DNA of 64,000 bases from Streptomyces sp. NBC_00193 (GTDB lineage: Bacteria > Actinomycetota > Actinomycetes > Streptomycetales > Streptomycetaceae), in assembly GCF_026342735.1 (NCBI RefSeq), contig NZ_JAPEMM010000001.1, positions 62,001 to 126,000 of the forward strand. Reading direction: 5' to 3'. The notes beneath the pieces are model-generated. The model saw only the letters and a list, made by a program, of their open reading frames with translations, was not told where the DNA came from and did not search any database. Below, piece after piece: positions 43,737 through 52,450 of the stretch. The position numbers and the translations under genes were made by a program. Positions within the stretch are counted from its first letter, which is position 1, and each line of letters begins with the position of its first letter.

Positions 43737-45010
43737 GCGGGTACTCCCAGTCGGCGGCTGAAGTGGTGGAGCTCTGGCAGCGTACGCCGACGGTCGCGCG
43801 CCGCCATGTCGGCGACCAGGTCCCGGACGGCTGGTCGCCGTACGTCCTGGGCTGCGCAGGTCTCCGCGATCCGCAGGGCCTGGTAGCCATCAGCGAGGCG
43901 GCCCTGCTGCGCGTAGGCCCGGGCGGCTTCCACCCACAGGGCGGCCCGGCGCTCGGGAACCGGGATGTGGCGGCGCATGAGCGGACGGGCGATGTCGATG
44001 GCGACGCCCGCGTCGCCGAAGGACACGGCCGCGCTGACCTCGTGGAGGGCCACGTTGGTGGGGCTGAAGTTGGCCCAGGCGTCGGGGTGGTCCAGGGCGA
44101 CGTACTTCGCCACCTCCTTGGCCTCTGCCAGGAACTCTGCGGTGGCAGCGCGGTCCCCGGCTCTGCTGGCAGCCGTGGCTCCGCGCAGTAGCAGCAACCC
44201 GAGCACGGAGAGGTGGTGGTGGGGCTGCTGGTCGTACGCACCAGCGAGTTGTGAAGCTGTGTGCTTGATCAGCGTGACGGCCTGGCCGGCGTGCTGTTCG
44301 CGGACCAGGACGTGCGCGTGGAGGCGGACGCTGGCGGCGAGGACGAGTGGATCACCTGAGCGTTCGGCCTCGGCCATCGCTCGCCCGACGGCGAGCCACG
44401 CCGTGCCGGGGTCTCCCTGCTTGAGCAGGAGGCTGGCCGAGGTCTGGTAGGCCGTCGCTAGGAAGCGGGGAAGCTCCTCGGCCTGCGGAGAGTTTGCGAT
44501 GCAGTGGCGGAGATCGGTGATCAGGCCGGGAAGGGTCCGCTCCAGCTCCGCGTAGTCGCACGTGCTCCAGAGGCGCCGGATGGCCGTTGCCCGGTTTCGT
44601 AGTTCCCCGGACTCCGGCGCTTCCGTCGTCGGAGTCGTCGGCATCCCGGGCAGGAGTGCCTGGACGAGCGCGGGGTGCGCAGCCGTCGGCGCGACCGAGG
44701 CTGTGAGTGCGGTGATGCTGGCGGCAAGGAGGGTACGGCGGCGCAGCATTTCCTCTGTCTCCGGGTCGTGGGGATCGGCTTCCGGGGCGGCCTCCGCCAG
44801 ACCGAGGCGGGCCGGAGGAATGCGCAGGATGCGGGCGACGTCGCGCAGAACTCGGATGTCGTCCGTTCCTCGTCCGCCCTCCAGGCGGCTGATCTTCGAC
44901 TGGTGGTATCCCAGCTCGCGGGCCACGTCCGCTTGTGATCGGCCCTGTAAGACCCGAGCCCGGCGGATCAGTTCACCGATCCGGTGCACCTCGCCCTGCG
45001 TGTCGACCAT
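43733..45010 (-). CDS. XRE-family regulator with TPR-like C-terminal domain
   Basis: A 425-residue protein. The N-terminal Cro/CI HTH (IGELIRRARVLQGRSQADVA, then YHQSKISRLEGGRGTD) is followed by a long helical region with TPR-like periodicity (GTAWLAVGRAMAEAERSGDP; EVAKYVALDHPDAWANFSPT). This is a frequent Streptomyces regulator type that senses small molecules or partner proteins. The ATG at 45010 begins VDTQGEVHRIGE; a GTG three codons upstream has a GAAGGGG site and is a close alternative. Beside a HATPase gene and the MurA operon, it is the likely cluster regulator. Confidence 0.83.
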   Translation of the reverse strand: MVDTQGEVHRIGELIRRARVLQGRSQADVARELGYHQSKISRLEGGRGTDDIRVLRDVARILRIPPARLGLAEAAPEADPHDPETEEMLRRRTLLAASITALTASVAPTAAHPALVQALLPGMPTTPTTEAPESGELRNRATAIRRLWSTCDYAELERTLPGLITDLRHCIANSPQAEELPRFLATAYQTSASLLLKQGDPGTAWLAVGRAMAEAERSGDPLVLAASVRLHAHVLVREQHAGQAVTLIKHTASQLAGAYDQQPHHHLSVLGLLLLRGATAASRAGDRAATAEFLAEAKEVAKYVALDHPDAWANFSPTNVALHEVSAAVSFGDAGVAIDIARPLMRRHIPVPERRAALWVEAARAYAQQGRLADGYQALRIAETCAAQDVRRPAVRDLVADMAARDRRRTLPELHHFSRRLGVPA

Positions 45011-45186
45011 CTTCGCCACGGCCCCTTCTGCCGAGACCGATCCTGCCTGCTCAACCGAGCCTAGCTGCAACGAACTTGCCCGCCATGCACAACGTGCATG
45101 AACGATGCAGGGGCTGCGCGGCCCGTCGCGCAGCCGCCTCCTGACCCGCTTGCCTGGTAGAACCGCACCCCTCCAGGAGGCTGCTC

Positions 45187-45627
45187 ATGGAAGTGCACGA
45201 GGTCACGCTGACCGTCACGAGTACGCCCGAGGGCGCCGCTCGTGCCCGGCACCAGGTGATGAACGAGATCAGAGGCTGGCACTCGGTCATCGGCACCGAC
45301 GGCATGTGCGTAGCAGAGGTCGTGGCCGGCGAACTGCTGGCGAACGTCGTTCAGCACGCGGGAAACGGAGCCGCTTCCGTGACCGCCCGCCTGCGCGGAA
45401 GCCGACTGCGCTTCGAGGTCCGCGACCGAAGCTCCGCCCTCCCCCACGCACGCCTACCCCCTACGGACGCCGAGGACGGCCGCGGGCTGCTGATCATCGA
45501 CGCCCTCGCCGACCGGCACGGCGTCGACCACAGCACCGGCGGCAAATCCTGCTGGGCCGAGCTCGATCTGTCCGTACCCACCTCGGTCTTGCCATCCATC
45601 ACGCAGCCTCCCCTGCAAAGGAGTTGA
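45187..45627 (+). CDS. HATPase-domain (RsbW-like) regulatory protein
   Basis: A 146-residue GHKL ATPase: VAEVVAGELLANVVQHAGNG (N-box), FEVRDRSSALP (G1) and EDGRGLLIIDALADRHGV (G2). It has the form of an anti-sigma or anti-repressor kinase, and in Streptomyces such proteins accompany XRE regulators. The ATG follows CAGGAGG. It is the first gene before the MurA-like gene (2-bp gap), so it may belong to the same transcript. Confidence 0.85.
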   Translation: MEVHEVTLTVTSTPEGAARARHQVMNEIRGWHSVIGTDGMCVAEVVAGELLANVVQHAGNGAASVTARLRGSRLRFEVRDRSSALPHARLPPTDAEDGRGLLIIDALADRHGVDHSTGGKSCWAELDLSVPTSVLPSITQPPLQRS

Positions 45628-45629
45628 AC

Positions 45630-46949
45630 ATGGCACCCACTCAGGCCCTTGCGCCGAGCGCGGAGGTCATCGCCGTACGTCCGGGGAGGCCCCTCTCCGG
45701 GTCGGTCACCGTCGACGGCTCCAAGAACGCCGCCCTGCCGCTGCTGGCCGCCGCAGCAGCCGTGCGCCGGACCATCCAGCTGGAGAACGTCCCCGCCAGC
45801 GCCGACGTCCACTGGATGCTCACCTTGATCCAAGGGGCGGGCTGGCACGTCGCCCGAGCCGTGGGACGACCCGACAGCGTGGTGATCATGCCCCCTGACG
45901 CCGTACCCACGGACCTCGACCTGGCTCCGGCCGCACGGATCCGCGCGTCGTACTACCTGGTGCCCGCACTCCTTGCCCTACAGGGGAACGCCCGTCTGCC
46001 CTGGCCCGGGGGATGCCGGATCGGGGAGCGCGGCATGGACCTGCACTTCAAGGTGTACGAGGCGTTCGGCGACCGTGTCGCCGTCCAGGACGAGGGCTAT
46101 GACGTCGAGGCCGGTCGACCCGCCACCGGAACGGTCTCCCACACGTTGCCGTTCCGGTCGCGCGGTGCGACGGTCGTCGCCGTCCTGCGTGCGGTCGTCG
46201 CGGGCCGTGCGCTGCGCCTCGGTCAGCCGAACCTGTCGCCGGAAGTCCTCACCGTGCTGGACGCCCTGCGCTCGGCAGGATGGGAGGCCCGAGCCGGCGA
46301 ACAGGTCCTGGACCTGAGCCCGGCAGCGGCATCACCGACCGAGATGCCGGCTTGGCGCGTACCAGGCGACAAGATCGAGGCAGGCACCCTGGCCTGCGCC
46401 GTCGCCGCCACCGGTGGGACCGCGCGCATCGAGGGCGTCCAAGGTCGGGATGTGGTGCCGTTGCAGGCAGCGCTGCAACGGCTGGGCATCCCCACCGCGG
46501 TACGGGAGGACGTCCTCCTGGTCGACGGGAGCGCCGCCCGGCCCACGGGCCGTCCCCTTCGCGCCATCGCCACGCTCGCCACCGGCGGCCTGGACGCCGA
46601 CTTCGAGCCTCCCCTGATGGCACTGGCCCTCGGCCAGCCCGGCACACACCTGTTCGCCGACTCCATCAACCCCGGCCGCCACGGGAACCTGCTGCCCCAG
46701 CTGGCCCGACTCGGCGCGAAGATCGAGGAGATCTCCCCCACCGAATGCCGACTGACCGGCCCGCAACGCCTCACCGGAGCCGGGGTCGAGGCCACCGACA
46801 TCCGCACCGGCTCCGCGCTCATGGTCGCCGCGCTGACCGCCCGCGGAATCACCACCCTCGGCGGAGTCGACCAGCTCCGGCGCGGCCACGCCGACCTGCC
46901 CGGCAAGCTCCTCCACCTCGGCGCCGACATCTGCGAGGTAGCGCCATGA
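45630..46949 (+). CDS. MurA-like enolpyruvyl transferase
   Basis: A 439-residue EPSP-synthase-fold protein related to UDP-GlcNAc 1-carboxyvinyltransferase. The substrate-binding Lys-Asn is in VDGSKNAALPLLAAAA (near residue 31), the PEP-handling Cys in WPGGCRIGERGMDLHFKVYE (near residue 129) and the late motif in TDIRTGSALMVAALTARG. The fingerprint departs from housekeeping MurA (GERGMD in place of GARPVD), so the acceptor may differ; enolpyruvyl transfer to nucleotides is known in nikkomycin-type pathways. The ATG follows AAAGGAG. It overlaps the phosphoesterase gene by ATGA. Function beyond family is inferred. Confidence 0.85.
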   Translation: MAPTQALAPSAEVIAVRPGRPLSGSVTVDGSKNAALPLLAAAAAVRRTIQLENVPASADVHWMLTLIQGAGWHVARAVGRPDSVVIMPPDAVPTDLDLAPAARIRASYYLVPALLALQGNARLPWPGGCRIGERGMDLHFKVYEAFGDRVAVQDEGYDVEAGRPATGTVSHTLPFRSRGATVVAVLRAVVAGRALRLGQPNLSPEVLTVLDALRSAGWEARAGEQVLDLSPAAASPTEMPAWRVPGDKIEAGTLACAVAATGGTARIEGVQGRDVVPLQAALQRLGIPTAVREDVLLVDGSAARPTGRPLRAIATLATGGLDADFEPPLMALALGQPGTHLFADSINPGRHGNLLPQLARLGAKIEEISPTECRLTGPQRLTGAGVEATDIRTGSALMVAALTARGITTLGGVDQLRRGHADLPGKLLHLGADICEVAP

Positions 46950-48166
46950 CCACGGCCCGTTCCCTACGACAGATCATGGCCACCACTGACGTCCACTCCA
47001 CGCTCGGCGCCGACGGCCCGCTGCTCGGGCACCTCCACCAGGCACGCGCAGGCAGCCTGCTGGTGGACTGCGGCGACTTCTTCGAGGGCACCGGGTACTA
47101 CCGCCTCGGCCGGGGCGCGCTCGAACGGGACATCCTGCTCGCCCTGTACGACGTCGTCGCTCCCGGGAACCACGGCTGGCTGCACTACTTCGAGCCGGGC
47201 CTCCACCAGCGGACCGTATGCGCCAACGTCGTCGAGGACTCCACCGGCAACGCGCTCTTCCGACGTCTGCGCATCGTGGACATCCAAGGCCGACGGACAG
47301 CCCTCACGGCCGTGATCGGCCCGCAGGCATTCAACTCGATCCCGGCCGGGCAGCGTTCCGGCCGCCGCGTCACCGATCCCGTCCACACCCTGCGCGAGCT
47401 GATGCTCGCGCACCACCACGAGGTCGACTCCTGGGTCCTCCTCAGCCACTCCGGCTTCGAGCAGGACCTCCAGCTCGCCGAGGCGTGCCCCTTCCTCGAC
47501 GTGGTCTTCGCCGGCCACTGCCACAGCGAACACACCGGACCCGAACGGGTCGGCAGCACCATCGTGCTCAAGGGCGCGGAACTCGCCGTCGGCTACGCAG
47601 TCGCCGAGCCCTCCCCCGAAGGCTGGGTCGGACGGACCGCCCGTTTCCCCGACACCTCGGGATCCGTCCTACCGACCGATCTGGCCTCCGTCCGTCAACA
47701 GATCGCCTCCATCGACGCACAGCTGGCCGAGCCGCATGGACGTCTCGTCGCGCCCCATCGGAACAAGCCACTCGACCGCCGCGCTCTGCTCCGCGAACTG
47801 GCCGACCGGCTGCGCAGCGGACTGGGCAGCGAGGCGGTCGTCCTCAACGAGACCGCGGTGCGCACGACGCTGCTGGGCGAAGTCCTCACCGCGGGAGACC
47901 TGCTGGCCATCGAGCCGTTCGACAACAACCTGGTCGAGGCCCAGGTCGCGCCGGCCTTCCGGCATGACCCCGCTGCCCTGCTCACTCACCTCACCGAGCA
48001 GGCCGGACCCCTGATTGCCTCCCCCGATCCGCTCCCCACCGGTCTGACGAGCGTCCTGACCACCGACTACCTCGCCGACACCTGTCTGGACAGCCGATCC
48101 CACCCCATCGGCCTCAACCTCGGCTCGGCAATCAGGAGCATCCTGACCAACGGAGACGACCAGTGA
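46946..48166 (+). CDS. 5'-nucleotidase / UshA-like metallophosphoesterase
   Basis: A 406-residue cytoplasmic protein. The N-terminal calcineurin-like domain has IMATTDVHSTLG, LLVDCGDFFEG, VVAPGNHGWLHYF, WVLLSHSG and FAGHCHSEHTG (metal ligands D, D, N-H, H, H-x-H). The C-terminal 5'-nucleotidase domain shows AVVLNETAVRTTLLGEVL and DLLAIEPFDNNLVEAQ. There is no signal peptide, unlike UshA, which points to an intracellular nucleotide or sugar-nucleotide substrate. It overlaps the MurA-like gene before it and the deaminase-like gene after it by four bases each. Confidence 0.85.
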   Translation: MTTARSLRQIMATTDVHSTLGADGPLLGHLHQARAGSLLVDCGDFFEGTGYYRLGRGALERDILLALYDVVAPGNHGWLHYFEPGLHQRTVCANVVEDSTGNALFRRLRIVDIQGRRTALTAVIGPQAFNSIPAGQRSGRRVTDPVHTLRELMLAHHHEVDSWVLLSHSGFEQDLQLAEACPFLDVVFAGHCHSEHTGPERVGSTIVLKGAELAVGYAVAEPSPEGWVGRTARFPDTSGSVLPTDLASVRQQIASIDAQLAEPHGRLVAPHRNKPLDRRALLRELADRLRSGLGSEAVVLNETAVRTTLLGEVLTAGDLLAIEPFDNNLVEAQVAPAFRHDPAALLTHLTEQAGPLIASPDPLPTGLTSVLTTDYLADTCLDSRSHPIGLNLGSAIRSILTNGDDQ

Positions 48167-48699
48167 TCCTCACCGGACCCGAGATCACCTCCGCCTCGAA
48201 GGACGGACGGCTGCGCATCTCCCCCTTCACGCCGACCCAGGTCAACCCGAACAGCTACAACGTCCGCCTGGGCGGGACCCTGCTCACCTACACCGACCAG
48301 GTACTCGACGCCCACCGGCCGAACCCCACCCGCCGCACGGAGATCGGCGACGACGGCCACGTCCTGCAGCCCGGCGAGCTGTATCTCGGCCACACCCTGG
48401 AGGAGGTGGGATCCGACCTCTTCGTCCCCCTGCTCTTCGGTCGCTCCTCCGTCGGCCGACTGGGGCTCTTCGTCGAGATCACCGCACCCATCGGTGACAT
48501 CGGCTTCCACGGCCAGTGGACACTGATGCTCACCCCGACCCGCCCCGTGCGCGTCTACGCCGGGATGAAGATCGGGCAGATCATGTTCTTCGTCTCCGAG
48601 GGCGCCATCGACCTGTACGAGGGCAAGTACCAGGCGGCCTCAGGGCCCCAGCCTTCCGCGTACTGGCGTGACCTCGACGCCACGGCGGTGACCTCGTGA
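48163..48699 (+). CDS. dCTP-deaminase-like protein 1 (lacks the catalytic Glu)
   Basis: A 178-residue trimeric dUTPase-fold protein of the Dcd family: VNPNSYNVRLGG, LFGRSSVGRLGLFVEITAP and YAGMKIGQIMFF with YQAASGPQPS at the end. Compared with E. coli Dcd, the RSS motif and Arg115 are kept, but the position of the catalytic Glu138 (VLEF in E. coli) reads TLML here, and Arg126 is also absent. It should be inactive alone, or act on another substrate. The GTG start overlaps the phosphoesterase stop. A second, complementary Dcd-like gene follows immediately. Confidence 0.85.
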   Translation: MILTGPEITSASKDGRLRISPFTPTQVNPNSYNVRLGGTLLTYTDQVLDAHRPNPTRRTEIGDDGHVLQPGELYLGHTLEEVGSDLFVPLLFGRSSVGRLGLFVEITAPIGDIGFHGQWTLMLTPTRPVRVYAGMKIGQIMFFVSEGAIDLYEGKYQAASGPQPSAYWRDLDATAVTS

Positions 48700-49232
48700 T
48701 CCTCACCGGACCGGCCATCGCCGCCGCCCGCGAGGCGGGCCGCATCACCATCGACCCGTACGACCCGGATCGTCTGTCCCCCAACGCGTACGACTGGCGC
48801 CTGGGCAGCACGTTCCGCGTCTGCGAGGGCGACCTCGACGCCGCCACTCCCACCGCCTTCTCCGAACTCACCCTCCCCGACGACGGCTACGTCCTGGAGC
48901 CCGGCCACCTCTACCTCGGCCACACCCTGGAACGGACCGGCTCCGAGACGTACGCCCAGCTCCTCAACGGCGACCGGACCACCGGCTCCCTCGGCATCTG
49001 GGTCCACGTCTCCGCGCCGCTCGGGCACCAGGGCCACGCGATCCGCTGGACCTTGGAGATCCGCGCCACCCGGCCCGTACGCGTCCGGCCCAGCATGACC
49101 TTCGGCAAGGTCGTCTTCCTCCGCACCCACGGCTCCCCCGTCAGCTACCAGCAGCACGGCCTCAAGTACCGCACCAGCGAGGGCATCGAGACATCACGCC
49201 TCTACGAGGAGAACCCTGGAGGCCGCCGGTGA
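48696..49232 (+). CDS. dCTP-deaminase-like protein 2 (keeps Glu, lacks the RSS motif)
   Basis: A 178-residue paralogue of the preceding protein: LSPNAYDWRLGS, EPGHLYLGHTLERTG, SLGIWVHVSAPLG and RWTLEIRATRPVRV. The Glu equivalent to E. coli Dcd Glu138 is present (TLEI), but the GRSSxxR segment is replaced by GDRTTGSLG, losing Ser111 and Arg115. The two proteins have identical length, share MILTGP starts and are coupled by GTGA, suggesting a heteromeric complex with composite sites. Overlap with the glycosyltransferase gene is also GTGA. Confidence 0.82.
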   Translation: MILTGPAIAAAREAGRITIDPYDPDRLSPNAYDWRLGSTFRVCEGDLDAATPTAFSELTLPDDGYVLEPGHLYLGHTLERTGSETYAQLLNGDRTTGSLGIWVHVSAPLGHQGHAIRWTLEIRATRPVRVRPSMTFGKVVFLRTHGSPVSYQQHGLKYRTSEGIETSRLYEENPGGRR

Positions 49233-50326
49233 ACCGCGTTGTCGCCACCGCCCTCGACCTGCCGTTCCCCAGCCCCGGCGGGAGCGTCGAACTCTTCCTC
49301 GACCTCTACGCCGGCACCCAGCCCGCAATCCCCGCCCGCGCCTTCATGCTCGCCCCCGACGGCCCCCGACCTCGCACCCCGGCCGGCATCGACCTGCTGC
49401 ACGCCGCCGGCAAATGCCTCGACGGCCACGCCTTCAGCCGGTACGTCACCAACCTGCGCCACGCCATGACGGCCGCCATCGACCCGCGCCAGATCAGCGT
49501 GCTGCACCTGCACCACCTGGCCTTCGGCGCCACCCCCGCCCTCCTGCGGGCCCTACCCGCCCACCCCCGGATCGCCTTCGTCCACGGCACCGACCTCCTG
49601 CACGCCGAGAACCACACCACGCAGCTACGCGTTCTCCGCGAGACCGCGTCCGCTGCCGACGCGATCGTCGTCCCCACCGGCGCCATGGCCGACCGCCTGC
49701 TCAAGCTCGCCCCCAAGACGGACAGGCGCAAGATCGAGAAAATCCCCTGGGGCATCCCCGACCGCCTCCTCACCGACCCACCGCCCCGGCCCGCCCGACG
49801 TCCCGCGAGCCACCTGCGGATCCTCTTCGCAGGCCGCCTCAGCTCCGAGAAGGGCCTCGAACCCCTCCTCCAAGCCGTCGCGGCCACTCGCTCGGTCGAG
49901 CTGAGCATCGCCGCCCCGCGCGCCCAGTTCCTCGACCTCGCCCCGGTCGTCCGCAAGCTCGGCGTCCACGTCCGCTACCTCGGCTGGTTCCGCCGCGCCC
50001 AACTGTGGAGGGCCTTCGCCGACCACGACGTACTCGCCGTGCCCTCCACCACCCTGGAGGCCATGGGCCTCGTCGCCCTCGAAGCCCAGGCCTGCGGACT
50101 CCCCGTCCTCTACCAACCCGTCCCCGGACTCAGCGAAGCCCTCTCCGGTACCGGCCTGGCCACCGACTTCACCAACCCCACCACCGCCGCCCACGACCTC
50201 CACCGCCTGCGCACCACCCCAGGCCTCTTGGTGATGCTCCGCGCATCCGGCCGCACCAATGCCGCCCGTTTCCCCCTCAGCACCACCGCCACCGCCATCG
50301 CCGACCTCGGCCGGCGGCTCGCCTGA
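49229..50326 (+). CDS. GT-B glycosyltransferase (GT4-like)
   Basis: A 365-residue retaining-type glycosyltransferase. The N-terminal acceptor domain has LPFPSPGGSVELFLDLYAG and LHLHHLAFGATPALL; the donor domain has LRILFAGRLSSEKGLEPLLQ, RYLGWFRRAQLWRAFADHDV and PSTTLEAMGLVALEAQACGL (the E-x7-E motif). There is no signal peptide or membrane segment. It is the last of five coupled genes from the MurA-like gene onward. Sugar donor and acceptor are unknown; a nucleotide-derived acceptor is inferred from the operon. Confidence 0.87.
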   Translation: MNRVVATALDLPFPSPGGSVELFLDLYAGTQPAIPARAFMLAPDGPRPRTPAGIDLLHAAGKCLDGHAFSRYVTNLRHAMTAAIDPRQISVLHLHHLAFGATPALLRALPAHPRIAFVHGTDLLHAENHTTQLRVLRETASAADAIVVPTGAMADRLLKLAPKTDRRKIEKIPWGIPDRLLTDPPPRPARRPASHLRILFAGRLSSEKGLEPLLQAVAATRSVELSIAAPRAQFLDLAPVVRKLGVHVRYLGWFRRAQLWRAFADHDVLAVPSTTLEAMGLVALEAQACGLPVLYQPVPGLSEALSGTGLATDFTNPTTAAHDLHRLRTTPGLLVMLRASGRTNAARFPLSTTATAIADLGRRLA

Positions 50327-50413
50327 CACCACCCGTGGCGCAGCCAGCACCACCCCTGCCGCGTCACTAACCTGGCCAGCGGACCACCCGCGGCCCACGA
50401 CGATCGGGAGACC

Positions 50414-51445
50414 ATGACCCACACCACCGACCGGATCGAAGACCTCCTCCAGACCGGCGTACGCGACGAGGTCTACCCCGGCGCGGTGTGGGCGGTCGGG
50501 AACGCCGACGGCATCCAGGCCAGCGGAGCCGTCGGCCTCCTCGACCCCGACCACCCGGACGAGCCGATGCGGCTGGACACCGTCTTCGACGTGGCCAGCC
50601 TCACCAAGATCCTCGCCGTCTGGTCCACGATCGGCACCCTGGTCGAAGAGGGCAAGCTCCAGATCCACACCCCGCTGGGCACCTTCTGGAACGAAGTCGC
50701 AGGCCGCCCCCTAGCCCGTACCACGGCCCACCACCTGCTCACCCACACCGCCGGCCTGCCGCTGCGCGCCAACCTGAAGAACCTCTACGGCACCGACCCC
50801 CAGGACATCCGCGACGGCGTCCTACACGAGGCCCTCCACCGCCCGCCAGGCGAAGCCGTCGAGTACACCGACCGAGCCGCCCTCGTCCTCGGCTACCTCG
50901 CCGAGCACCTCTCGGGCCAGCCCCTGGACCAGCTCGCCACCGACCGCATCTGGCACCCCCTGGGCATGACCCACACCCGCTTCGGCCCCCTCCCCGCCGC
51001 CGAGGCGGTCCGCTGCGCCCCCACCGAGTACGACGAGAGCGCCGGCACCCACCTCAAGGGCACCGCCCACGACTTCTCCGCCCGCCTCCTCGACGGCGTC
51101 TGCGGCATCGCCGGCACGTTCTCGGTCCTCGACGACCTCGCCCTGTTCCTCCGCCACATGCTCGCCCCCACCCAGGCCGCCTTCGGTCCGACCTGGATCA
51201 AGGACTCCCTCCGCATCCACACCGGCGCCCTCACCCCCGCCCGCGGCCTCTTCTGGCACCCCGGACCCGGCACCGAACCCAGACAGGACATCTGGGTCCA
51301 CTACGGCTTCACTGGCACCGGCATGTGGATCAGCCCGCAGCAGGACCGATGGGCCGTCCTCCTCACCAACAAGCTCCGTTTCAACCGCGACCGCGAGCCC
51401 TTGACTGGTATCCGCAACGCCTACCGTGCCTTCGCCTTCTCATAG
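50414..51445 (+). CDS. Serine beta-lactamase-like hydrolase (class C / esterase EstB type)
   Basis: A 343-residue serine hydrolase. The S-x-x-K motif is in FDVASLTKILAVWSTIGTL, followed by HHLLTHTAGLPL, a Tyr motif in VEYTDRAALVLGYLAEHL and HYGFTGTGMWI near the end (in place of KTG). No signal peptide is visible, so it is probably intracellular and an esterase, transacylase or peptidase rather than a secreted beta-lactamase. The ATG follows GGGAG. It lies 87 bp after the glycosyltransferase gene in the same orientation and may be part of the pathway. No gene is seen in 51446-51694. Confidence 0.83.
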   Translation: MTHTTDRIEDLLQTGVRDEVYPGAVWAVGNADGIQASGAVGLLDPDHPDEPMRLDTVFDVASLTKILAVWSTIGTLVEEGKLQIHTPLGTFWNEVAGRPLARTTAHHLLTHTAGLPLRANLKNLYGTDPQDIRDGVLHEALHRPPGEAVEYTDRAALVLGYLAEHLSGQPLDQLATDRIWHPLGMTHTRFGPLPAAEAVRCAPTEYDESAGTHLKGTAHDFSARLLDGVCGIAGTFSVLDDLALFLRHMLAPTQAAFGPTWIKDSLRIHTGALTPARGLFWHPGPGTEPRQDIWVHYGFTGTGMWISPQQDRWAVLLTNKLRFNRDREPLTGIRNAYRAFAFS

Positions 51446-51694
51446 ACGACGTGCACGATCACTTGGGCCACTCGGCCCTAAGTGGGCGGCGGGCAGCTCA
51501 CTTGCGGAACGTCGCCGACCCTGAGGTCCTTATGCGGTGTGTTCTTGCCCACGCTGCCCCTTGTCGTTGTTCGCTCCGAGAGCTGCCCGGTACCGACCGT
51601 CTCAGGCGCAGCGAGCAGAGGCGCTCTGTGGCTGAGCTGGCCGCTGGGCTTGATGCAGCCCGGGCAACACCCCGGCTAAGCCGGTCCGCCGACC

Positions 51695-52237
51695 TCAAGC
51701 GACGTGAGCCCAGGGGCCGGTGGTCTCGTCTTTCGGAATCCAGAGCAGAGGCTGACTCTTCCGGCAGTGATCATGTGTCCCCTCTTCCCAGGGGAACAGT
51801 CCGTCCTTGTCCGGCCAGAACAACTGCGTGATCGGCAGTGGCGGGGTCTGATAAAAGTCGATGCCTGCGCCGAAGAAGTCGTGGTACCAGCTGGGATGCA
51901 CAGGTCGAACGATCACGTCATAGCCGTTGAGAACGTCTCCCCGCCGCTGGTCGGGCTCAAGTAGATTGCCCTCTCTGATCGCGATCCCAGCGGCGTTTGC
52001 TACCTGCATCGCGGTCTGTGAGGGCAGGCCGAACACGCTTACCTCGGGGCTGCGGAGTGTGTGCCAGAGGCCGATGGAGTAGCCCCAGTCGCCTGGGGCG
52101 TCACCGCCGGCAACGCCCATAACGTGCCAGCCGTAGTCCGTAACGCTCTTCGTGATGCGGCGGTCGCGGTCCGCCGACACGGGCCCGCCCCATTCGGTCG
52201 GGGCGCAGAGAAGGCAGAAGCAAGGGGAGTCGTCCAT
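51695..52237 (-). CDS. DUF4262-like hypothetical protein
   Basis: A 180-residue protein matching the DUF4262 pattern: ITKSVTDYGWHVMGVAGGDA, WGYSIGLWHTLRSPEVSVFG, and VRPVHPSWYHDFFGAGIDFY with a late QLFWPDKDGLFPWEE. DUF4262 proteins are widespread and of unknown function. An N-terminal CFCLLCAP Cys pair may bind metal. It is monocistronic. The neighbouring 213 bp to the next gene contain no gene. Confidence 0.75.
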   Translation of the reverse strand: MDDSPCFCLLCAPTEWGGPVSADRDRRITKSVTDYGWHVMGVAGGDAPGDWGYSIGLWHTLRSPEVSVFGLPSQTAMQVANAAGIAIREGNLLEPDQRRGDVLNGYDVIVRPVHPSWYHDFFGAGIDFYQTPPLPITQLFWPDKDGLFPWEEGTHDHCRKSQPLLWIPKDETTGPWAHVA

Positions 52238-52450
52238 CCGAGGAGACTAAGCCTGCGCGCACGGGGCCTCGTGCGAGCTCCCGGGTCCCTTCGCCGAGGA
52301 CGTCGGGGGGCGTCCACGAGGATGATCCGGAATAGCACGCACAGGTGCCGGGCTGTCCGCGAGCAGTGGGCGTTCTTGCTTCCCAACTTAGTCTCCGGCA
52401 CCCTGGCGACGAGTGGGCTTGTGGACTGCTGCTGACGGGCGGGAGGTGGC

